Below, piece by piece: positions 58,201-64,000 of a stretch of 64,000 nucleotides of DNA. A model generated the notes under the pieces. That model was not told the DNA's origin, ran no database searches, and saw nothing but the letters and a program-made list of their open reading frames with translations. Numbering within the stretch: the first letter of the stretch is position 1; every line of letters begins with the position of its first letter. Made by a program: the position numbers and the translations under genes. The stretch comes from Limnomonas spitsbergensis (Eukaryota; Chlorophyta; Chlorophyceae; Chlamydomonadales): the NCBI GenBank assembly GCA_037349105.1, contig JAYJMM010000037.1, positions 1-64,000 of the forward strand, written 5' to 3'.

Positions 58201-61200
58201 GCCGGAGAGGATGCGATTGCGACAACCGGGCTCCAGACACCTGAGGGGGCGGAGCGAGTGGGGGGAGGGAAATCTATTAGGAGGGGAGGGAGGTACCTCT
58301 ATTAGGGAGAGAGGGGACTCGCAGGGGAGGGGCGAGGGGAGGGAGATACCTCTATTAGGGAGAGAGGGGACTCGCAGGGGAGGGGCGGGGGAGGGAGGTA
58401 CCTCTATTAGGGAGAGAGGGGACTCGCAGGGGAGGGGCGGGGGGAGGGAGGTACCTCTATTAGGGAGAGAGGGGACTCGTAAGGGAGGGGCGAGGGGAGG
58501 GAGATACCTCTATTAGGGAGGGAGATACCGGGCTTCAAGTACCTGATGCTCGGTCGGAGGGTTGCAGGGGGGTATGGAGCTGATGTTGGGATGAGGTGGG
58601 GACGCCAAGCAAGTCATATCAATCTCATTCACTGGTCCTCCCTGTTGCAATCCCTGTTGCAATCCCTGTTGCAATCCCTGTTGCAATCTCATTCACTGGT
58701 CCTCCCCGTTTCCACATCTGTTGCAATTTCATTCACTGGTCCTCCCTGTTGCAATCCCTGTTGCAATCTCATTCACTGGTCCTCCCTGTTGCAATCCCTG
58801 TTGCAATCTCATTCACTGGTCCTCCCTGTTGCAATCCCTGTTGCAATCTCATTCACTGGTCATCCCTGTTGCAATCCCTGTTGCAATCTCATTCACTGGT
58901 CCTCCCTCTTGTGACTCCGGGCCAATGGCCCTGACTGAGGATGCATCAGCCAGGTGAGCCTCCCCCCTAGAGACGACCAGCACCACCTCCAACCTGTGAG
59001 GATCTGCATTCCAGGAGTCGTAGAGATTGTAATTATAATCGATTTCGTAGCTGGGGACAGTGTAGCCCTGGAAATTCTTGTTGATGCTGCCGGTCGCACT
59101 GGCACCCGTGTTGGCACTGCTCCTCTGTTGCAGGCGACGGCGGCTGTGTGCAGGCAGGCCATTAACAGGGTCAGCGTCAAAAGGAGTGGGTGGATTCAAG
59201 CTAGCATTGTTGGATCTGCTGTTTGACCAAGGCTGAGGTAAGCTCGGCGAGGCTTCCTAATGGGTGTCATCAGCTGCATGGGCGTCGGCTGCATGGGTGT
59301 CGGCTGCATGGGCGTCGGCTGCATGGGCGTCGGCTGCATGGGTGCCATCGGCTGCATCAGTCCAAGAGGAGCAGAGCACCATGAAAGGCCCCGCACTCAC
59401 CCTGACGCTGTTGCATTGCCACCATCCGAGGGGGGGGGAGGCGCATTGGCGGCCTGGTGTGTGCCTGGGCGTAAGCCATGGTTCCAAATGGAGAAACGGC
59501 TGACAGGGGTCCAGCTGCGCGCCTCCAGGCAGAGGGTGTAATCATTGAACCTCAACCTGGAGGGGGCAAGAGGGCAGGGGACAGTCCAAACGCAGTTGGG
59601 AACTTCTTTCATGCATCGGGCATGAATTCCAAAGCCAAATTCACACATATCCATGTTCACACAAAGCCATGTTCTCACAAAGCCATGTTCACAAAAAGTC
59701 AGCTTCACACAAAGTCTAGGAGATGACTATGTCACAGACAGTGCAAGTGTGGACTCTTTGATACTCACTGCTCCTGGACGCTCAGAGCTTGCAACACCTC
59801 CTTGCTCGATGTCTTGATGAAGTCCACCGAGGCGGTGATCCTACCTAAGCTCTCCGTAGCCAGCAGGATAGCGGCTGCAGTGGCCTCATTCACAGAGGCC
59901 TGGACTAGCAGGGTTTGATCCAGCAGCGCCTCCAGCACGAACATGCGGGCTGTGACATTGTTGCTGTGTGGCAGGGGATGAGAGGGGGGCACGTCAGAGG
60001 GTGCAGGGGCAGGTGGATTAAAAGAAGGAGAAGCAGGCACGCTTGATGCGGATCAGAGGGTGTCGTGAGGCATGGTGTACATGTCTTCTAAAACTCTTTG
60101 TGGTTGCCTGTAGGGGGCAGGGCCTGTCCACGCATCTCACGCGATAAGGCTTTATAGCAAGTCTGCAGCTGCCGTGACTATGCTGCCAATATCCAATAGC
60201 CTGCAGGGGCACACTTGGCCCCTGCAAGGCTGGGATGGAGACTCGGCTGAAGAGGAGGCAGCTGTGAAGTGAAGTTCTTTCATGTGAAGTTTTTTCAGTC
60301 CAACAGAGCATCACATTTGATGCATGGGACATGTGCCCCTAAACCGGTAGAGGCAATAAATACAGCTGAACATTGAACCTCAGCAAAATTCACCCTCTTT
60401 ATTCTTTCATGACCCTCTCAATTCTGACTCATGCCTTCTGACTTATGACCCTCTCAATTCCTTCATAACCCTCTCCTTCATGACCCTCTCAATTCTGCCT
60501 TCTGCCTTATGACCCTCTCAATTCTGACTCATGCCTTCTGACTTATGACCCTCTCAATTCCTTCATAACCCTCTCCTTCATGACCCTCTCAATTCTGACT
60601 TCTGCCTTCTGCCTTATAACCCTCTCAATTCTGACTCATGCCTTCTGACTTATGACCCTCTCAATTCCTTCATAACCCTCTCCTTCATGACCCTCTCAAT
60701 TCTGACTTCTGCCTTCTGCCTTATAACCCTCTCAATTCTGACTCATGCCTTCTGACTTACGACCCTCTCAATTCCTTCATAACCCTCTCAACCTTCTGGG
60801 ACCCTAATTGAGCTCGAGAATTCTTCCATTACCCTCTCAATTCTCTCATGATTTGCCCTCACAGCTCCTCCCTTATCTTCATTAGCTCTCAGCCTGGCCT
60901 GGCCCCCCTCCTCACACGCACCTTGAACTCTGAGCAAACACACGCATCGCCTCAAATGCGTTCTGAGCCTTCACATTGAACTGGCCAAACGTTCCAACTA
61001 AAGGGATGACAACGGCCAGCATAGCAGTCTCCGCTCCCTGCAGGAAGGCATAACCAGACAAATCAGGGAAACGCTAGGCAGCAAAACCAAAATGCCTCCA
61101 CCGCCATTGTGTCCACAGCAGATTAGTCGACAAGGTTGCTGACCAAAGAGACTGACACAAGTGCATTCCTCCCCATGGCAGAGAGGGCACTCCTGGCTCT

Positions 61201-64000
61201 GGGCCCTTGCTCCCTGGCTACGGTGTTTCTTTTACAGCTACGAGGCCACCTTAAGCAGGCCGCCCCGCGGCCGCCACAGGCCTGACAGAAACCAAACCTA
61301 GTCAGGACTACAACTAGTGGCAAGGGCAGCATGTCTGGCCACAAACGGGGCCACAGGCCAGAGGCCGGGTGTTAGCTGACATGTAGCTGAGACACGAAAA
61401 AAGAAGTACTGCCTGGCTGTGTCCCTGCACCTGACACATACCTTGATAGCATTGAGGGCCGTATCCACTTCCGCGAGGGCGCCCGTCATCAAGGCGAGGG
61501 TGGCGGAATCCGCTGTCGGGGTCGGGGTGTCGCACACGATGACCGGCGGCTCAGAGGACACCAAAGAATCCACAGCGCCCGAGGTGTTCAGGGCTGACAC
61601 AGTGCCCTGTGGCAGCATTTGCAACAGTAGGGGCAGTCAGGGGTAGCCCATAGCCAGGTCAAACAAGCAGACAGATCACCCCTGGTGTAGTGTTTTCTTT
61701 TAGAAGGGTAGTTTCAGCTGTACATGCCACAGCCGGGGGCACCTGACGACGACTGTTCATACATTTGCTTGTATGTGCATCCATGCCTGCCTGCAAAGAA
61801 TTGCACCACCAGCCATACATGCCTGCAATGAGAAGCACAACCATCCATGCATCAAGCCCTCAACTGCTCAATCAGCCATGCACCATTTCATCAGCTGCAT
61901 GCAGGACGTGCGTATTGAGAACAAGTGGAGGAAGAAGGGGGATGTAAGGGATGGAGGGAAGGGGAGAAGAAGGGAGCAGTAAGTGGTGGATGGAGGGGTG
62001 AAAAGCGGGGGGAGTAATTGGTGGAGGGACAGGAAGAAAGAGGGGGGAGTAAGGGGTGGATGGAGGGTAAAGAAAGGGGTGGATTGAGGGGAGGAGGGAC
62101 TCACATTGGTAAGAGAAGACAAGGACGATGCACACGACTCCGCCACTGCTTGCAGTAGCCTGCGCGAGGCCCCACTCTGTGCGTCATCTATGTCCTGTCT
62201 GTCCCAGCATCTGACGACACGGGTGCTGGACCTGGCGGGCTGCATGGCCGCCTGCTTGCTCGCCGCCTCTTGGTCAGACTCGGAGAGCATGTCGGGAGTT
62301 GAGCCAGGGTCAGCCGCGGCGCCATCCCTTCCTTGTGGCACTATCTCCCAGCCCCCCTGCACCTCCTCCTCCTCGCACCAGCCCCCGAGCATGACCACAA
62401 GGGTCTCTAGAATGGGCATCAGCGGCTGGGTCATGGAGGTCTGCAAGGTTCTTGAGAAACCCATCACAGCGGACTCAGCCACCGCCAGGGCACCCAAGGG
62501 GGGTAACTGCTTCAGAGGGAGCTCATCCTCGGGACTGCAGCTAGTGTTGCTCGAGGAGGAGCAGATGGGGTCGGTGGTCGGCGTCTGGGAGGACCCAACA
62601 CCCGCCGTGCTGGCATTCGTGGGACGCTGAGTGCCAGGCGGGGGTGTGCTGCTGCTGCCGCTGCTCTCGTTCCGGTCTAAACCTGTCAGGGCGTCGTCAG
62701 CCAGCGTCCATTGGCTGAGCTCCGTGTAGACATGGATGACGCGGGACAGCAGGGCGCGGCGCTGCTGATGCAAAGGGCCTCCCGCAGACTGGCCGCGGCG
62801 ATCCGACGACGCGAGGTCATGATCCGAGGCCTGGGATTCGAAGGAGGAGGGGAGGGCATGCCAGAGCGTCCAATATCTGATGAAGAAAGCGGTCAGGCGC
62901 CAACAGAAACATGGGGCCGAGTCTGTTTTGTTATAGGGAGGTGAGGGCAACCCCTCTGAGCAACCCTCTTGCACATGTCGTGAAAATGCCTTGGGGCAAG
63001 ATATCCCCTGGGCTTAGCAAATGATACATCTGCACAATGCCCCAATATATATTGGCATGTCCTTCCCTTAGCTCCCCTGTGACCCTGAATCCCCATCCAA
63101 TGTGCATGTAGGGAGCTTACCTGAGCAGCAAATTCGAGCATGAGCCTTCGGCTGCGACGCTTCCCATCAGGACCCGCAGTCTGGGATGGAGCGACCGACG
63201 TGCCCTAAGAAGGTGAAGAAGTGGCATGGGCATGGACAAGAGCACGAGCACGAGCATGGGCATGGGCGTGCGCACGAGCATGAGCATGAGCATGGGCATG
63301 GGCATGAGCATGAGCATGAGCATGAGCATGAGCATGAGCATGAGCATGGGCATGGGCATGAGCATGAGCATGAGCATGAGCATGAGCATGAGCATGGGCA
63401 TGAGCATGGGCATGGGCATGAGCATGAGCATGAGCATGAGCAGTAGTGACATCATCAATCGTGGCCTCAGCAGCTCTGCATTCTGACCGACAATGACTTT
63501 GTTCCCCTTATGGCCTAGCTTGCGACAGGCATACCTGCTGTTATGTCACACCGATAATTGGCTCACTTTAGAGGGGCTGAGTGTGCGACAGTTAGGAGAA
63601 GCCCTATGTCGCTGTGTGCATGGCTGCTGTCTGATTGTACCAGCTGCACTCACCAGGGTCACGTTGTACATGACATAGATTGGATACACAGGCGTCCCTT
63701 CAGGCGTCCTGAATCCGGGATTGACACCCGCGTCAGTGACCTTCACGGAGCGAATGGAGTCCACGTTCACGCCAAAAAAGGGCGTCAGCTGTGGCAGCAG
63801 AGCAGGGGGGTGTCGGTTATAAACTGGAGGATGTGCCAGTCAATCCGCAATGCAGGAGCAGAAGTTGTAAATCAGGATCCACACCCAGCAGCACAACTCA
63901 ATGGCGCCCATTCCACACATCCAGGAATGCGGTCTCATACCTTGGACATGGCATGCTCCATCAGGCTGGCCGGGTTGTTCTTCAGAGCTGCTGCATAGAC
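43274..64000 (-). CDS. Polycystin-type (TRPP/PKD2-like) cation channel, 5' end outside window
   Basis: 27 minus-strand exons join in phase to an open product of about 2,344 residues, running from beyond 64,000 to TAG 43274-43276. In order: extracellular helical region (64,000-59,769), the polycystin extracellular domain (59,556-56,753), S2 to S6 (56,333-52,089), and a very long cytosolic tail (48,818-43,274). Exons: 63941-64000, 63654-63788, 63121-63204, 62105-62830, 61442-61606, 60922-61037, 59769-59963, 59401-59556, 58994-59215, 58016-58240, 57685-57806, 57185-57312, 56753-56851, 56193-56333, 55681-55920, 55043-55468, 54804-54901, 54322-54477, 53743-54055, 53235-53329, 52089-52350, 48732-48818, 47594-47770, 46140-47506, 45575-45869, 44599-44718 and 43274-44098. 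Polycystins are tetrameric cation channels, often ciliary. Almost every intron longer than 300 bp carries its own minisatellite. Confidence 0.94.
44103..44438. repeat. 41-bp minisatellite in the last polycystin intron, about eight copies
   Basis: Units contain GACAGGGGTCGCATGGGGTC and AGCGAGGGCAGAGCAGCGGG. On the gene's sense strand the unit is pyrimidine-rich, and the first copy overlaps the acceptor (CCCCGCTGCAG) of the last exon, so the array may have started from that splice site. Confidence 0.95.
44733..45262. repeat. 18-bp minisatellite, about 29 copies
   Basis: Near-perfect 18-bp units, GGGGACCAGGTGATATCA, in the intron 44719-45574. Only two units differ, both GTGACATCA (near 44,996 and 45,230). 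Each unit carries the palindrome GATATC. Six-residue repeats are open in both strands because 18 is divisible by three; no gene is implied. Confidence 0.97.
47800..48636. repeat. 34-bp minisatellite, about 24 copies
   Basis: Units contain CTTGGTCAGTCCAGTACCAC and CGAGGCAATACAAC, in the polycystin intron 47771-48731. Variants: CCAAGGC, ATACACC, TTGATCAG, and CCATTACC. The 34-bp period shifts frame each unit, yet long plus frames survive because no frame has a stop. Confidence 0.96.
48992..51990. repeat. 23-bp minisatellite, about 130 copies, with higher-order blocks
   Basis: Three kilobases of a 23-bp unit containing CTGACCGCCCTACTACCATC, all within one polycystin intron (48819-52088). Variants such as CCGCCTG, CCACCAG, CCATTTG, CCGCTTG, CGACCTAC and CCTTCC recur in the same order at spacings of about 552 bp (24 units) and 575 bp (25 units). 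This shows higher-order duplication. Stops occur in every frame, so no long open frames arise. Confidence 0.97.
52441..53160. repeat. Heptamer-based G-rich array (GGGAGCA/GGGGGCA)
   Basis: About 100 copies of a 7-bp unit, GGGAGCA, GGGGGCA or GGGAGTA, in the polycystin intron 52351-53234. Longer blocks (GGGGGCA runs followed by GGGAGTA) recur irregularly. G-runs of three or more every 7 bp on plus make this a dense G-quadruplex candidate. The sense strand of the gene is correspondingly pyrimidine-rich. Confidence 0.93.
53330..53742. other. Polycystin intron with a degenerate short repeat
   Basis: Near 53,560-53,720 there are three loose copies of a block around GGACCTCCTGGACAGGTGGA followed by AACCCTGAATATCCCC. 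A related block (GGACAGGTCCTCCTGGACAT and CCTGAATATCCCC) lies in V-ATPase intron 8 near 30,425-30,480, so this may be a dispersed element. Confidence 0.65.
54056..54321. other. Polycystin intron without repeat
   Basis: 266-bp intron between the S3-S4 exons; nothing but unique sequence seen. Confidence 0.6.
56334..56752. repeat. Telomere-like CCCTAAA words in an intron
   Basis: At 56,580-56,697 the intron 56334-56752 contains a loose array of AAACCCTAAACCCTA, AACCCTGAACCCTAAGCC and AAACCCTAAACCCTAAGC. This is the complement of the plant and green-algal telomere repeat TTTAGGG with imperfections (CCCTACCTCC, CCCTGAA, CCCTAAGC). It is too short and too degenerate to be a chromosome end. Confidence 0.8.
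58258..58530. repeat. 52-53 bp minisatellite, five copies
   Basis: Units contain TACCTCTATTAGGGAGAGAG and GGGACTCGCAGGGGAGGGG, at spacings of 52-53 bp (ACCTCTATTA near 58,295, 58,348, 58,400, 58,452, 58,505). It shares the intron 58241-58993 with the 40-bp array that follows. Confidence 0.92.
58622..58912. repeat. 40-bp minisatellite, seven copies
   Basis: Units contain TTGCAATCTCATTCACTGGT and CCTCCCTGTTGCAATCCCTG at a 40-bp period. At the left end a TTGCAATCCCTG sub-unit is repeated three times. Same intron as the 52-bp array. Confidence 0.94.
59264..59352. repeat. 15-bp minisatellite, six copies
   Basis: Tandem GGCTGCATGGGCGTC units (GGGTGTC and GGGTGCC variants) in the polycystin intron 59216-59400. 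Confidence 0.9.
59557..59768. other. Short polycystin intron with a small repeat
   Basis: Near 59,645-59,715 there are four loose copies of CACAAAGCCATGTTC (16-bp spacing). Nothing else is seen. Confidence 0.7.
60395..60800. repeat. About 101-107 bp higher-order repeat, four copies
   Basis: Built from short blocks such as ATGACCCTCTCAATTCTGAC and TTCATAACCCTCTCC. The larger block recurs at about 60,425, 60,526, 60,631 and 60,738, in the polycystin intron 59964-60921. The AACCCTCTCAATTC sub-unit is itself repeated two to four times per block. Confidence 0.88.
61038..61441. other. Polycystin intron, nothing recognised
   Basis: 404-bp intron. Unlike most introns of this gene it contains no tandem array. 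A stretch around GCTACGAGGCCACCTTAAGC and GTAGCTGAGACACG (61,240-61,400) resembles 32,230-32,375 in the kinase intron (GACGAGGCCACCATCAGCAG; GTAGCTGAGGAGCG). A dispersed repeat of about 150 bp may be shared. Confidence 0.55.
61607..62104. other. Polycystin intron with a loose G-rich repeat
   Basis: 498-bp intron. 61,950-62,098 has irregular copies of GTGGATGGAGGG and GGGGAGTAA with 40-60 bp spacing. No gene or clean array. Confidence 0.6.
62831..63120. other. Polycystin intron, unique sequence
   Basis: 290 bp, nothing recognised. Confidence 0.55.
63225..63445. repeat. Hexamer array GAGCAT/GGGCAT, about 36 copies
   Basis: Mixed GAGCAT, GGGCAT and GCGCAC hexamers in the polycystin intron 63205-63653. 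Plus frames read His-Glu/His-Gly and Met-Ser/Met-Gly; minus frames read Met-Leu/Met-Pro. No stop in most frames, so the open frames here are not genes. Confidence 0.95.

Larger units (their letters stand above)
56753..59556 (-). other. Polycystin extracellular (TOP) domain exons
   Basis: Six exons (59401-59556, 58994-59215, 58016-58240, 57685-57806, 57185-57312, 56753-56851) encode the domain between S1 and S2. Characteristic text: CLEARSWTPVSRFSIWNHG, YEIDYNYNLYDSWNADPHRC, RILSGLFLHTTWK, LPNYPDGYPVLFDTHISEQR, and AASYNPTAKVFGYVKADLVW followed by KDSGNIK. The YNP...F...V..VW..SG.I block is the end of this domain in PKD2-family channels. The Cys residues in PHRC, PGCRN, LCSTS and SCTND could form disulfides. 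Confidence 0.85.
59769..64000 (-). other. Polycystin N-terminal extracellular region (visible part)
   Basis: Seven exons. The first visible ones read PASLMEHAMSKLTPFFGVNV, SIRSVKVTDAG, YPIYVMYNVTL and RRSRRLMLEFAAQ. That is a small alpha-beta module with an RRR..L..EF ending, which I recall from algal surface proteins but cannot name. The 726-nt exon (62105-62830) has RRALLSRVIHVYTELSQWTL and a Ser/Thr/Pro-rich linker. The next exons contain Ala-rich helices (SATLALMTGALAEVDTALNA; ATAAAILLATESLGRITAS). The pattern of short repeated helices suits a REJ-like region upstream of the channel. The S1 helix was not placed with confidence; it should precede the extracellular domain. Confidence 0.6.

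Overview
The window looks like nuclear DNA of a green alga. Genes are split by many GT-AG introns. The gene set is eukaryotic: V-ATPase subunit d, an eIF2-alpha kinase, a polycystin (TRPP) channel, a DEDDy exonuclease and a HotDog thioesterase. Plant-type telomere-like CCCTAAA words occur in one intron, and fragments of a non-LTR retrotransposon are scattered about. The density of minisatellites, the polycystin gene and the excess of the palindrome TACCGGTA make me think of a prasinophyte such as the Pyramimonadales (Cymbomonas-like). That placement is an inference and was not tested.

Layout. 1-5,878 is an almost pure CCGATG hexamer array that runs off the left edge, followed to about 6,860 by a degenerate GATGCCCC octamer array. 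6,861-11,731 has no firmly supported gene; it holds a minus-strand LINE fragment, a possible exon and a 33-bp minisatellite. 11,732-17,201 (+) is the 3' part of a WRN/RNase D-like 3'-5' exonuclease gene ending in a cysteine-rich finger. 17,205-21,400 is a retrotransposon graveyard. 21,456-23,244 (+) is a HotDog acyl-CoA thioesterase. 24,120-26,357 (+) is a dead LINE. 26,799-30,602 (+) is a complete nine-exon V-ATPase d gene. It is convergent with 31,024-36,426 (-), a six-exon eIF2-alpha kinase with a 575-codon exon spanning the kinase insert. 37,613-39,005 (-) holds orphan exons of an unidentified protein. 40,780-41,888 (+) is a LINE 3' end. 43,274-64,000 (-) is one large polycystin-type channel gene: 27 exons are visible, about 2,344 codons, and the 5' end lies beyond the window.

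About a third of the window is tandem repeat. Nearly every long intron of the polycystin and exonuclease genes carries its own private minisatellite, with units from 6 to about 107 bp and no sharing between introns. Coding exons stay clean, and the exon phases I worked out join without a break across all 27 polycystin exons, all nine V-ATPase exons and all six kinase exons. Several arrays repeat splice-site-like sequence on the sense strand.

The genes show no operon-like relation. The biology is housekeeping (proton pump, lipid thioester hydrolysis, DNA/RNA trimming) plus stress signalling (eIF2-alpha kinase) and a ciliary or mechanosensory-type cation channel. The most unusual protein features are in the channel: a roughly 270-residue acidic S2-S3 insertion and a long C-terminal tail with four F-x-[LV]-[DE]-x-x-RP motifs. 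Exon borders were read by eye and may be off by a base or two.
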